DNA of 64,000 nucleotides from Margaritifera margaritifera (taxonomy: Eukaryota; Mollusca; Bivalvia; Unionida; Margaritiferidae), in assembly GCA_029931535.1 (NCBI GenBank), contig JAQPZY010001554.1, positions 868,001 to 932,000 on the forward strand, read 5' to 3'. Numbering within the stretch: position 1 is the first letter of the stretch; every line of letters starts with the position of its first letter. Under the pieces are notes generated by a model, which had not been told where the DNA came from, ran no database searches, and saw only the letters and a list, made by a program, of their open reading frames with translations. The translations under genes were made by a program, and so were the position numbers. Shown one piece after another: positions 1-10,950 of this stretch.

Positions 1-1331
1 TTGTATATGCAGTCATGAAATCTGACGAATGTGTTCACATTTGAAATCACCATAGGCAAACAGAATTTGTTTTTCATTAACCGTAGCATAGTTTCCTAGA
101 CATCGTTGTATGTATGGTCATGAAACTTGTTGTGTATATTCACCTTTGGCACTTACGTTAACGGCAAAGCATGCGAGATATAGTATTAAAAACTAATTTG
201 ATCTTGGTTCATTCTTAGCACAGACCTTCACACTTTTTATGAATTACAGTGTGAAGCAAGTGAATAATCTTTAATTTGGATTGATTTCATGGATGGCAAA
301 CACAGTACCAATTCTGTTTCATGCAATTTGACTCGCGTCCATTGTTTTTACTTTTCTACAGTACCTATGTTGTTCTAGTTACTTGTAATATCTGACCACT
401 TATCTGCCACATTCTGTATGGCTTCTTCCATATAATTCTTTCAATTTACTTTATAACTCTTTATTTGTCCTCAGAGTACTAGAAGTCACCACTACTCTTA
501 CTATTGGCTAGCTGACTGGACAATTCACGAAGTGAGAGGTCTTACCCTCATTTCAATCATAATTTTGTCTTTTCAATAAAGAACGTAATCTTTGGAAATT
601 TAATATATGACGAAAACTAGAGAGGCTGCTCCATTTGAACCAGCATTATATGAATTCCTGATGTTCTTCATTTTGTGTAAGTGTCCGAACCAAGTGTCCA
701 GCGGCGTTTCTTAATTTTGTATGCTAAATAATTTACCCTATTACTTCTCTGATATTGTTGTTTGGAAATTTAGTATATGATGAAAGCTAAAGAGGCTGTT
801 CCACTGGAACCAACATTTATGTTATTGTTAGAACTTTCTGATTGAATGGTGCCATCGTCTTGTTTATCGTGAACATCTATCAGACACTTCTTTTTATTCT
901 TAAGCAAAGATCAAAGGTTGGCGTCGGCAGGTCAGACGAAAGACTGAGAACCACTGTTTATCGATGACCCATTCACTTCTTTATTCAGCTTAAAATATTC
1001 GTCTTAAGAAATGAAACGTGCATTAGTGTAAATACCTTATTCGTCAAACGGGCGCATTGGCACGTAAGGTCCTAATTGGATGTGAAAATATCAGTTTAGA
1101 GATATTTTATATATTACATATCGGGTAAATGCTATTATGCCACTACACTAGTTTTACGCATGAAAACACTGTCTTAGTAATTATATGGTTTTTCTGTAAA
1201 GAAATGAAACGCATATAACAATCTGCATATGCCACGTTTTCTTATTAGTTCCTTTATTTCAAAGTATCTATTAAAGATACGATTTCTAAATGCGTTAGTA
1301 GCTTTCCATTAATTGATAATTCACTCTCTAG
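1..1331. other. Intron DNA of NOS gene A, no exon recognised
   Basis: No exon of the NOS FMN-binding domain could be recognised upstream of the acceptor AG at 1330-1331, so the earlier exons of gene A lie outside the window. The stretch contains a diverged direct repeat: about 60 bases starting at 593 recur at 762 (sharing GGAAATTTA, TATATGA, AGAGGCTG and CCA-rich blocks). It has no long open frame and looks non-coding. Confidence 0.6.
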
Positions 1332-1473
1332 GCTGCATGCGGGACATTTTGCGTGGGAGATGAGAACACAGTTCGTAATGCCGTGGGATCCTTATCCCAG
1401 AATGATCTCACGTGGTCTCCAGGAAAGTTCAGGCTCAAACCCTCAGAGGAAATGTCACTTGACATTTGTGAAG
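1332..1473 (+). CDS. NOS: NOS gene A exon: end of FMN domain / start of FAD-binding region
   Basis: This is the first gene A exon in the window. It encodes about 47 residues beginning AACGTFCVGDEN and ending in KFRLKPSEE...CEG. The pattern FCVGD, a spaced N-S-L-S-x-N-D-x-x-W, then KFRL is the typical join between the flavodoxin-like FMN domain and the FAD-binding domain in animal NOS. The acceptor AG is at 1330-1331 and the donor GT at 1474-1475. The exon ends with one base of a split codon, which fits the next exon. In the enzyme this segment helps carry electrons from NADPH through FAD and FMN to the haem of the partner subunit. It might instead belong to a related diflavin reductase, but the downstream exons are NOS-specific. 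Confidence 0.93.
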
Positions 1474-1992
1474 GTAAAATCTTTGATGGAAAGATAGGTG
1501 TTATGATTGTATTTCATGTAGTATTTAAATCTCAGGACAAAATATCAGCAAAATATATTAGAATCCCTGTTTTCTTTAAATTTATTAGATATGGGGAAAT
1601 ATTGTATTCAAGCGACGTGAGACCCACGAAGAATGGTTTTTGGATGGATATGCACATGCGAATATCCACATAGTAGGTCTCAATGTAATGTGATATGTAG
1701 TTAAATAATGGTAAAAACTTCACAACAGTACGAGAAAAAAGTGTATTTTGTCTTTCTTATTGTATGATGTCTGTAATGTAGTATAACGATCGCCAAGAGC
1801 AGATATTGAGCAATGATATTGGAGTTATACTGGTTTAGGGTAAATGTGCGAATATCATTAACAACAGTATGACCAAGCAAAAAGGGCATGATCAATTGCA
1901 GGGTATAGTCTGCAATGTAACCACCGCCACCCCCAGATACATACGTGTATACATTGATAATGTTTACGTGTATTTTCTTTGTTGCTACCTAG

Positions 1993-2071
1993 GTCTATCA
2001 AAGCTACACGGGAAGACTGTTGCTCCATGTCAACTTATCGAGAGTAAACAGTTACAATCTTTGGAGTCGAG
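1993..2071 (+). CDS. NOS: NOS gene A exon: short FAD-domain connector
   Basis: A 79-base exon between the AG at 1991-1992 and the GT at 2072-2073. It encodes LSKLHGKTVAPCQLIESKQL followed by QSLES. Animal NOS have a 'GLS-x-(V/L)H-(K/R)-(K/R)-x-V...(A/P)-x-x-(L/V)' segment here, ending in a variable S-rich stretch. It takes one base from the upstream exon to form the Gly codon and leaves two bases that complete a Ser codon with the next exon. That phase agreement is the main support for so small an exon. The surrounding introns are 519 and 444 bases. Confidence 0.9.
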
Positions 2072-2515
2072 GTATTATTTTGCATGCGTGTTGGCTGCAA
2101 GTTTATAAGTCGAGAAGCGTAATAAGTTGTTTTCTCTCTTACGCTTGTGATCTATAAAGTCTCTTAGTCTGTTGAATTTTTAAAGATCTGAGTAGTTACC
2201 TTTAATCAAATTAGATTTTATATCTGTAATTACAAAGTTTATTGAATTTTGTTTTTAACGCTCAAAATGTCCTGACAATTGAATAATAACGATTCTGGTT
2301 GTACTTTGTAATTAAAGCACTTCAAGCAACGACTTCAATGAGCCAAATAAGAGACATGTGAGAACGTGCTCAAACGTAGTCAATGCATGAAATTGAACGT
2401 ACATACTCTGGGTTTTCTTATGTCTGGTATCTAATCTAAATTAAACACGATGCCGAACTTAAGCTATTAAAAAAATAATTGATGTTACATTTATTTTCTT
2501 TTGTTTTTCGTGCAG

Positions 2516-2709
2516 TCGTCAGACTTTGTTGGTGAGGTTAGACACACAGGGGGCGTCTGAGCTGCTATATTCGCCAGGAGACCATTTGGCGATATTTGCA
2601 GAGAATTCGCCCGCACTTGTGGATGGCATCATTGCCTGTTTGCATGATGCTCCTCCTGTCGACCAGGATATTAAAATCGAGATGCAGTCCGAACGTACAA
2701 CTCCACTAG
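2516..2709 (+). CDS. NOS: NOS gene A exon: FAD-binding domain, first part
   Basis: The exon encodes SRQTLLVRLDTQGASELLYS, then PGDHLAIFAEN, and on to DAPPVDQ and a C-terminal ERTTPLG. The Y-x-PGDHL(A/G)(V/I)F motif followed by V-x-x-x-I-x-x-L-x-DAPPV is diagnostic of the NOS/cytochrome P450 reductase FAD-binding fold and closest to NOS. The acceptor is AG 2514-2515 and the donor GT 2710-2711. The last base is the first base of a Gly codon completed at 3405. A (CA)n(TA)n microsatellite starts 42 bases into the following intron. Reading through the donor gives a false longer ORF into the microsatellite. Confidence 0.95.
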
Positions 2710-2750
2710 GTACCGTGAATTTGCTTTTATGCTCATACAGCATTTATCCG

Positions 2751-2751
<1 letters not shown>

Positions 2752-2802
<51 letters not shown>

Positions 2803-2804
2803 AC

Positions 2805-2893
<89 letters not shown>
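2752..2893 (+). repeat. (CA)n-(TA)n compound microsatellite
   Basis: About 24 CA dinucleotides (2752-2799), a short AGACAG break, then about 43 TA dinucleotides to 2893. It lies in the intron between the gene A exons ending at 2709 and starting at 3405. Confidence 0.98.
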
Positions 2894-2897
<4 letters not shown>

Positions 2898-3404
2898 CAT
2901 CGGGTCAATTATTGGAAAACATTTCTTAAATCAATTATTTTGAAATTTAGAAGAGTTGGGGAAGGGGCGTATAAAATGCATGGGCTTATCATAGGATAAT
3001 TGCCTTAATTATTTCTGTTGATAAAGGATTTTTCCAAGTTATATTTTGCGGTTTATTTTGAATGTATCCACTTGAAACGGATTCATTTAAAATTATGGGC
3101 TCTTCGATCACCATGCATTACAAAAGTTATTGCTATTTGTAACGATAATGCTAACATAATTAGATGCGTATAATAGGATGAGAAGTGAAAGATCTTATTG
3201 AAGTAACTCAGCAGTAATATTCCAATGAGTTCTAGATCAGCAATACACACATTCCAATTTCTGAGTAATTTCAGATAAGTGTGGCATAGCAGCAATGTGT
3301 CTACAGAGCTGTTATCGTTTCGTTTCCTACTACATTTATCCTTCTTTACCGTCCATCAGATGGTCTCTGATGCTGACCAGAACATGTTGTGTTTTTTCTT
3401 TCAG

Positions 3405-3574
3405 GCAATATTAAATCGTGGGAAAGGTTTCCGAAGTTTCCAATCTGCACGTTGCGGACAGCTTTGTGCAGATATCTGGACATTACAACACCACCTACCC
3501 AAAGTTTCTTGAAGATATTAGCGACGCAAGCATCTAAAGACAGCGAAAAAGAAACACTGGAAAACCTCGCAAAT
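3405..3574 (+). CDS. NOS: NOS gene A exon: FAD-binding domain, middle
   Basis: A 170-base exon that starts with two bases completing the Gly codon from 2709 and ends in phase 0 before GTAAGT at 3575. It encodes NIKSWERFPKFPICTLRTAL, CRYLDITTPPTQSFLKILAT and QASKDSEKETLENLAN. The block C-T-(L/I)-x-x-A-L-x-x-Y-LDITTPP is a hallmark of the NOS FAD domain, found between the FAD loop and the RxYS motif. The acceptor AG 3403-3404 follows a good pyrimidine tract. No frame break is seen. Confidence 0.95.
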
Positions 3575-4312
3575 GTAAGTTTTTGTGTCCTAGCAAGTGT
3601 TAACACAAAGATTTGGGATAATATTTCCGTACAATGTACTACTGAAACACACTCCTTCTGCTATTGAAAACTTTAATATGTGTGTGCTTACGTGTATGAG
3701 AGTATGCGTCTCTTTCCCTATGTCATTATGACCGTGGCATAAAACATTTACTCCTTGCCAGACCTATATCAATGCCACGCCGGAACAACGTGAGAAAAAA
3801 AAATAGTCGGGGATACATAATCATACACACATCTGCTAATGTTGACAGAACCATCACACACAAATATATAACAATGAGAATTGTCCATGGCCTGTGGAAA
3901 CAATTTTGAGAACGTTTTGCGAGCAATGACTTCCAGTTTACAGTTCATGAAAGATAAACTCAGTTCAAAAATACCTAAGTAATAATAAGTACCAGTTAGC
4001 TTTGCTTTGTGTTACTTTTGTCTTTCGTAAGGTTCTGGTAGCTTTGCTTTGGGATTATTTCACGGCAGTTTGCATCACTCTTGCATCGATCTTCTTTATA
4101 TTCACGAAGCTTTACTGAATGACTGTTTCAAAGAATTCAGCCATGGAGTTTAAATATACCTATCTGCCATCAAGAAATATTTTAAAAACAATTTACCGTT
4201 GAGTATTTATGTAGTCTGAATACTATTTATACAAATTATTTACACTCATAAATGTTATATTGACAATGATGAGAAAGAAACTTGTACACATCTTCAAAAT
4301 CGTGTGCTTTAG

Positions 4313-4523
4313 GACCTGCAAGCCTATGAAGACTGGAAGCATGGAAAATTTCCACATCTTCTGGAAATATTGGAGGAATTTCCGTCCCTGAAGATCCCTG
4401 CGGCCCTCCTTCTAACCCAGCTTCCTGTACTGCAACAGCGGTACTACAGCATCAGTTCCTCCCCAAAGGTCTACCCGGGAGAAATACACGCTACGGTGGC
4501 GGTCGTCGAGTACAGAACTCAAG
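4313..4523 (+). CDS. NOS: NOS gene A exon: FAD-binding domain with RYYSISSSP motif
   Basis: A 211-base exon encoding about 70 residues: [20 protein letters not shown], then [30 protein letters not shown], and a tail [11 protein letters not shown]. The R-x-Y-S-I-S-S-SP motif binds the FAD pyrophosphate/flavin in NOS and related reductases. The acceptor is AG 4311-4312 and the donor GT 4524-4525. One base is left over for a Gly codon completed at 5270. There is no start codon in the exon, so ORF finders that need one miss it; it is recognised by homology and phase. Confidence 0.95.
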
Positions 4524-5269
4524 GTAGTGAAATACAATGACTCATTAGTAGAACTTGGTTCATGGGAGCAATAAAAGTGACCGCGTTGTCGTCAATGCCA
4601 CATTGTACTGATGTTTGTTACAAATAGGGCTATGTTTTAACGTTGTATGTTGTACACAAGACTACATATATAAGCCATGTTATATATGAAACTAAATTGC
4701 AATTGGTTCTTATGAGCTTCAGGGCTAAAATACAGTGAAATACGTTAAGCTTTAAAGATTGAGGTAAACGTAGACAAACTTAATGGTAAACATGGTCATA
4801 TATGGGATATATAAGGAGCAGCAGTATACGCGGGAGCTTAATAATGAGAGAACACTGTAATAGGTTTCTTACCAATATAAGGCAGACCAATACCCCGTCA
4901 TCCTGCAAACATTCTAGCAGCATTCATCAGATGAGCCATACTAGGAAGAGAAGTGAAAGTCGTATACTGATTTGTATGCACTATACCATAATACGAGCCA
5001 TAGAACCAGTTAACGGATTTGTCATTGCTTTACAATAACACCGGGTTGTGACTAAATGCTGATTAAACAATGTACCTGCATGTATTATTCTCATGATTTC
5101 TATTATGATATCCTACTCGTTCTTTTACAGAAAATTTCGAAAGAGTCTTATACCTTGTAATAAATTTGATAATAGGCATTTCTGAATAAATTAGTCCTTT
5201 CTATAACAAAGGTTCTTTCTCTCGATTTGCGTAGATATTTGATCACAGCTTTAATATTGTCGCTTCCAG

Positions 5270-5357
5270 GTGACATGGGACCCTTGCACGAGGGCGTCTG
5301 CTCATCATGGCTGAATAGGATGGAGTCAGGAACGATTGTGCCATGTCTTATCCGAAC
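5270..5357 (+). CDS. NOS: NOS gene A exon: HEGVCSSWLNR motif
   Basis: An 88-base exon from AG 5268-5269 to GT 5358-5359. It encodes GDMGPLHEGVCSSWLNRMES and GTIVPCLIR. The (H)xGVCSS-(W/Y)-L motif is the conserved FAD-contact loop of NOS. The exon takes two bases to finish the Gly codon and ends with two bases of a Thr codon completed at 6156. Confidence 0.95.
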
Positions 5358-6155
5358 GTAAGCTATTTATATAAACAAATCCGATCAAGCCCTTATTGAA
5401 TTTAATTCTGGTTCCTTGTCTTAAGTTAGTGCTAGTAACAGCGGTTACAACAGGAGCAGCAGCAGAACTTATTGATTTTGATGATACCTCGTTATTCGGA
5501 TGCGTTATTGGTGATGAATCAGAGTAGTATTTATCTGCGCACAATCTCCGAAAAAGAATGGGTCGGTGGCTGTTATTTTTAAACCAAATATATTATTCTG
5601 ATTCACTGATTGAAGAACGAAATAGATGAGAAAATTATTTTTCTTGTAAAAAAAAAGTTGTATGTAACATCTTTGATATTCAGTGAAAGCAATCTCTGCT
5701 GTCCTTGCCAATGTTTGAGTATGAAGGAGATCAAGTAAGAGGATGAGACAAGCCAATTATTAGTTTATTAAATATAAAACATAATGCAACGGTCCATTTA
5801 TGCAAACATAATTTTTGATACATTTAATAGAGCAGCGGGACTTACCCACTCATTCATTATACAGATTTCGTGTGTGTGTATGTTTGTGTGTGTGTGTGTT
5901 TTACTTCGGGTCTTACTTTTTCTGTTTCAAATGTTCGCTATGAGAAAAGGTTTCGTAAACAGAGAACCAGTCTTGAAACACAATATTAAACTCGCATCAT
6001 TTAGTAGCAGACAAGAGACACTGTGATTTACACGTTCTATGGAAAGACGACTCTGGTAGACAGCAGATCGCATATGAATTGGGATGGAAATGCCATGATA
6101 TTGCCTTGATATTGTCAAAATATTGTCAGTTAATCTGAGGAGGATTATCTTTCAG

Positions 6156-6295
6156 TGCGCCATCATTCCACCTGCCAAAGGACAACTCCCTTCCGGTCAT
6201 CATGGTCGGCCCAGGGACTGGTATTGCTCCCTTCCGCAGTTTCTGGCAACAGAGGAAAATCGATAAAGAAATGTTGCCTGTACCAGATAAACAAG
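6156..6295 (+). CDS. NOS: NOS gene A exon: NADPH-binding [13 protein letters not shown] motif
   Basis: A 140-base exon from AG 6154-6155 to GT 6296-6297. It encodes [20 protein letters not shown] followed by [16 protein letters not shown] and a variable acidic/basic stretch ending DKQ. The G-P-G-T-G-(I/V)-A-P-(F/L)-R-(S/G)-F sequence is the NADPH pyrophosphate/ribose binding motif of NOS and P450 reductase. It keeps the codon phase of both neighbours. Confidence 0.96.
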
Positions 6296-6848
6296 GTACA
6301 GAACACACAGATCTAAACATCAGTTATCACAGTCATGCTAACATAAAATGTAAGGAACGTAAGACGATACACTACCATGCGTACAAAGACCTTATGATGT
6401 GATTTACAAGTCGAAGATGCTGAATAATTACAACACTGTTTGGAATTTCGACTCGGGGTTACTTTTTATTGGCTTTTTATTGTTCACCCTCGTCGAAATC
6501 CTTCTGCAGTGTATTCGGAAAATTTGCGTCCGCTGCTCCAGTTAGTGAGGAAATTATCTTCTCTAACAATCAGTTTTATTTTTACTAATGTGGATGTACC
6601 TATTTACTGTGAAATTCATTAGAATCCTAAATGGGTCAAGGGTACAAAAATTTCCAAGATTCACTATTTAGGATCTGTAAAGGGATTTCGACGAGCGTGT
6701 CCAATATAAACCCAACACAAACAACTCAGATTCCTGAAAGGAATACAATACACCGCAGCTAATTATACTGATTATTTTTAAAATCCTCCTTCCCCCACCG
6801 ATCCAAGGTTGCTTTATTTAATTATTGTTTGTTTGTTTGCTTGTAATG

Positions 6849-6850
<2 letters not shown>

Positions 6851-6883
<33 letters not shown>
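6851..6883 (+). repeat. (TAA)n trinucleotide repeat
   Basis: About eleven copies of an AAT/ATA trinucleotide in the intron, ending about 35 bases before the acceptor at 6917-6918. Confidence 0.95.
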
Positions 6884-6886
<3 letters not shown>

Positions 6887-6918
6887 GCATGCTGCAATAA
6901 GCCGCTTCTTCATTGTAG

Positions 6919-7076
6919 ATAAGTCTCCTGCGGGCTGGGGCAAGATGTACCTGTATTTTGGGTGCCGCAGGTCCCTAATGGACGATATATACAGGAAGGA
7001 GCTGCAGATGTCGAAGGAGGATGGTGTATTGACGAATGTCTACACAGCTTTGTCCAGGGAACCATACATACCCAAG
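6919..7076 (+). CDS. NOS: NOS gene A exon: NADPH-binding YFGCR motif
   Basis: A 158-base exon from AG 6917-6918 to GT 7077-7078. It encodes DKSPAGWGKMYLYFGCRRSL, MDDIYRKELQMSKEDGVLTN and VYTALSREPYIPK. The aromatic-FGCR motif followed by (D/E)xIYRxE and the T-A-(L/Y)-S-R-EP motif form part of the NADPH adenine/ribose site in NOS. It begins with two bases finishing an Asp codon and ends in phase 0. Confidence 0.96.
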
Positions 7077-7796
7077 GTGAGACTGTAATCATCTATTTCC
7101 TAAACAGTGGTATTTAGCAAAACAACATGAATAAATTTGTCAACAACTAATAGTCACCGGTATCGTGCCGTTAAAAGCATCATAATATCCATTTGATAAT
7201 ATTTATCTATTATCATTTTCCCCCCACTTTTGATTAAAAGCAAGCACGCTGAATTTGAATCTTGTTTAGTGCAACCAAACTTCCATTCTTCCATTCGCTC
7301 AACATATACCATGTCTTTAACTTGGAGACATCTTCTCAATTTGACTTATGTTTAAAGTCTACTGTAGAAATTGAAATGTGTTAGAGAAGGATGAAACTTG
7401 CAACATTCAGCATACCACATGGTTCTATTGTCATAATGAAATTGTCACCTCAGCATAATTTAATTATTTATATTTATCATTTACATTCAGATAAGTGTAT
7501 AACTAACAGTACACGTACGTAGTTTCCTTAAAGGTTGTGCCATCTACAGTTAGTGTCACAATTCTCTTTAGTTCCTTCACTACAAAACACAAGAGATCAC
7601 GATTTAGCAAATGTTTTCTGTCTCTGTGTAACAATTGGTGACTAAAGGTTGATACCTTATGTCAATCTTGGCAATAATTATTTTGGAAATCTCGAGCATA
7701 GTGTTTTTCGTTGTATATTGTCTATTTTCGTGATGATTTTCCACTCAAACAACAGTGTCTCATACATTCTGGATATATATTCTGGTTTCTTTGCAG

Positions 7797-7988
7797 ATGT
7801 ACGTACAGGATTACTTACTTCAGAATAGCTTCGATATTTACAATAGCATTCATCAAGACGGAGGACATTTTTATGTCTGTGGTGACGTCAAAATGGCCAC
7901 AGAAGTCACATCGACGCTGGAGAAAATTCTTCAGAAAGAAGGAAACCTTACAGCACAAGACGCTAAGAATTTCATACTGAAATTGCGG
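7797..7988 (+). CDS. NOS: NOS gene A exon: NADPH-binding YVCGD motif
   Basis: A 192-base exon in phase 0 at both ends, from AG 7795-7796 to GT 7989-7990. It encodes MYVQDYLLQNSFDIYNSIHQ, DGGHFYVCGDVKMATEVTST and LEKILQKEGNLTAQDAKNFI. The G-(A/G)-x-(F/I)-YVCGD-x-x-MA motif is the conserved nicotinamide-side NADPH-binding segment. V-Q-D follows the usual position after the R-EP motif of the previous exon. Confidence 0.96.
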
Positions 7989-8421
7989 GTAGGATAGAAC
8001 TTGTTCATTTATTTATTTTGTATACAGCTTGATAACTGTTGCATAATATGCAATATCATGTCCAAATGTACTTTTCCCCTCGCACCAGGCTCTGCAGTGT
8101 TTAGGAAAGATACAAATACTAAACATTCAGAATACACCAAACTTAATTACCGGAATAATAACTTAACTTTTGCTTTATCAAGATCCATTTCCACACGTCA
8201 TGCTCTGAAGAAGATGGTCAAATACAGATTATGTATGCCTAGTTCATTCCTGGTGGATATTTCCGGTAGTAAATAAAATAGATGACATGCATGAATACAG
8301 TTTATTGCGGTATTTTGTGATTGGATAACCTAAATAGGATAGAGGTATACAAAGTGCAAATAATTTGGTAACAATCTTCAGCGGCGTTTATCACAATGAC
8401 AATAACATTGTCTCCTTTCAG

Positions 8422-8580
8422 GATTCTAACCAGTTCCACGAGGACATTTTTGGAGTGACATTAAGGAGCTCCGAGGTAAGAGACGAAGCCAGGATCCAAG
8501 GGATGAAAGCCTGGTACACGAATGCCCATGGAAAACTGAACAAGTCCCTGTCTTCACGGGAGGTAGTCGCCACAAATTAA
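8422..8580 (+). CDS. NOS: NOS gene A terminal exon with stop codon
   Basis: The last coding exon, from AG 8420-8421 to the TAA at 8578-8580. It encodes DSNQFHEDIFGVTLRSSEV and then a 34-residue hydrophilic tail ending VVATN. The (R/Q)-(Y/F)-HEDIFGVTLR motif closes the NADPH domain in every animal NOS. The tail after it corresponds to the C-terminal regulatory tail of constitutive NOS, and its length is in the usual range. All ten gene A exons in the window join in one frame (1533 coding bases), which argues for a working gene. Confidence 0.96.
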   Translation, partial: DSNQFHEDIFGVTLRSSEVRDEARIQGMKAWYTNAHGKLNKSLSSREVVATN

Positions 8581-8634
8581 GCCACGGTAAACGTGTTTCA
8601 CTGTTAGCTTAAAAATTTACTGTCAGTACTCTTC

Positions 8635-8640
8635 AATAAA
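8635..8640 (+). promoter_or_regulatory. Poly(A) signal of NOS gene A
   Basis: A canonical AATAAA 55 bases after the TAA stop at 8578-8580, followed by a T-rich stretch. It is the first poly(A) hexamer after the stop codon and probably sets the 3' end of the transcript. Confidence 0.7.
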
Positions 8641-9949
8641 ATACTCTGTTGTTTTTATCCCCCCACCAATATCTTAAATCTTTCATCGGCAGTGTCAACT
8701 GATTTTTTTCACCTATGGACACTACCGGCTGCAGTCTTAACTTCTTGTGTTAACGGCAACCATTTTTGTTTATTTGTGCAAAATCACGGCAGTTCAGTTG
8801 CAACCGTTATTGTTCATTGTGACACCAGGGTTAGGGTATACAATATTGGTTGTTACGATCTTCGCTCAGAATCAACGCCATATTCTCTTTTTCTTTTGGA
8901 GTTTTGTTTGCATTCGTGTTAATGTGTTTTGTCTTCGCTTGTCGCATCAGGAGATAGTATACTTATTGCATGCGTACTATATCGTACACTTGCCATGCCT
9001 AGAAATCCTTTTTAGTATACGAGCTTTAAATTTGAATAACTCGTCGCCTAACTTTAATTGCAATATTCTGCTCCCAGATGGGGAGGAGATACATCTCTGT
9101 GAGCATGTATTTCTGGCACAAGGTAGGGATAGCTTTCATCATATAAAACAGTACTAAAAACCTTTGTTGGCGGGATTTATAGGACTCTTACATCTAATTC
9201 GTATAATTGAAAAGAGTACCAGTCTGGAAGTGGGGAAACATCGGATACCGTACTTAATACTCAGAGATCGGGCCATGAGCTGTAGTATCAGCTTGAACGT
9301 TTTCTCTTTAATTTCCGAGATTGTTGTCAGTTCTTTCAACTTCCACATAAATACTGTCTGTGAACTGACACTATTTCATTCTTTTCTGGCAGACCAAATT
9401 TACCCTGTGCATATCCGATGTAAGGCTTTTGATTAAAGTAGCTTTTGGCGGTGTCTCGCTCTAGAGACGTTTATCTCGAAACAATGCCGCGAAGCACTGG
9501 AGATGTACATGTGTTGAGTACTGGGTCATTTAGTGCACAAACGAGTATTATATTCCCAAACATTAATATAAATGTTTACGGAAAATGTCCTAACAAGCGA
9601 ATTATGTGCCTTTGGTTTAGCTGTCTGCAGTTTAAATAATGTTTTCATCCTGGTTTATGTGTCTGTGCATAGCTTTTAATGTCGATATAATATTATTTTC
9701 GATCTGGTTTTCCAAAACAGAGAAATGAAAGGAAAAAAAATCGCCTTGAAATTACTGCAAAGGTCTCCCTCTCAGTGGTTAAAGTTTCACTAGGGGAGAT
9801 CATTAGAGAGCCATTTGTTTTCAGTTAATTAGGTTCAGCTGGTCGGCGTGAGGGAGAAAGTACAATTGATTTCTTGGCATGGCTGATCTGGTCATATACA
9901 TATTCACCTCCCAACCTCTGGGAGGGGACATATATAAGAATCCTCGTCT
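8641..9949. other. Intergenic DNA after NOS gene A
   Basis: No recognisable coding sequence. The longest open frames here (around 8747-9157) are low-complexity and lack family motifs or splice-compatible partners. Confidence 0.5.
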
Positions 9950-10950
9950 TCATATGTCCAAATCATTGTCTTGTAAATGCAAATAGTTCTTTTGATCGAT
10001 TGCTGTGAAACTGTACATATTAAGGTCATCTTCTGAAGATGCACATTTTCACAAATCACAGTGCTCCCGCTATTTGTGTCAGAAATTTGGACGCATTTTG
10101 ATTTGCTGCCTTAAACAATCTGTGATAGATTCTTGTGAAAACACAACTTTAATTCTATAGATTTTTGATGGCTTGCTGTAACACTTGTTGTAAATTATGG
10201 TCATGATCTGAAGATCAGCATACTTACGAAGTTTTTTTCTACCGCGATTTTTCTTATTTCATTGCCTTTTTTAAACTTTCAGCTGGATGCATTGTTTCAG
10301 AATATCGTGGGTTTTGGTAGATTGCTGTGAAACTTGGTACATATTATGGCATATGGTCATCATCTAAAGATGTGTATATTGGCAATTTCTTTGCTCAAGT
10401 GATTTTTGTCAGAGTTTATACCCTTTTTGACTTGCAGCTGGATGTAGATTGGCAGAATCTGGTGAACACAACTACTCTTGTTTTTTTTATGTAATGGTTA
10501 TCACCTTTATATGCCCATATTTGGCAAATCACGGTGTCTATCTTTATAAGATTTATCACCCTTCTTTTATACACCGCTGGATGCAGTAGATGAGTGAAGC
10601 TTGTGAATTTGATTTATTCTTGTGAAACTTGGTACATGTGGTGATTATTATCTGAAGGTGTGAATGTTGACAAATCACAGTGCTCCCGAAAATTTTGTAA
10701 GAGTCCTTGGGATGTAATACGAGCATATGACATAATCTCGTAAACGCAACAAGTATCGCAGTTTGGATTGATTGATTGATGTTAAACACGGTACAAGCAA
10801 TGGTTATCTTATGAAGATACAGTTACTGATAGATTTTAGTTATACAGTGCTTAGTACATATGGTCATCATGTGAAGATGTACATATTGGCCAGTCAATGT
10901 GCTTCCATGATTTTTGTGAGCATTTTTACCCTATCTAACGTGCAGATTGA
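9950..10950 (+). repeat. Degenerate tandem repeat, about 165-190 bp unit
   Basis: Several diverged copies of a unit that reads TTGTGAAACTTGGTACATAT, then a TGGTCATCATCTGAAGATGT block and a CAAATCACAGTGCTCCCG block. Copies are recognisable at about 10002, 10170, 10322, 10620, 10780 and 10850. The phrase 'gtgaaact(tg)gtacat' also appears near the start of the window (about 117). It is non-coding. Confidence 0.75.

Noticed and set aside
2526..2999. 157-codon ORF with His/Thr and Tyr/Ile repeats
   Set aside because: Only the first part (to 2709) is the NOS exon; the rest is read-through of the (CA)n(TA)n microsatellite past a clear GT donor.
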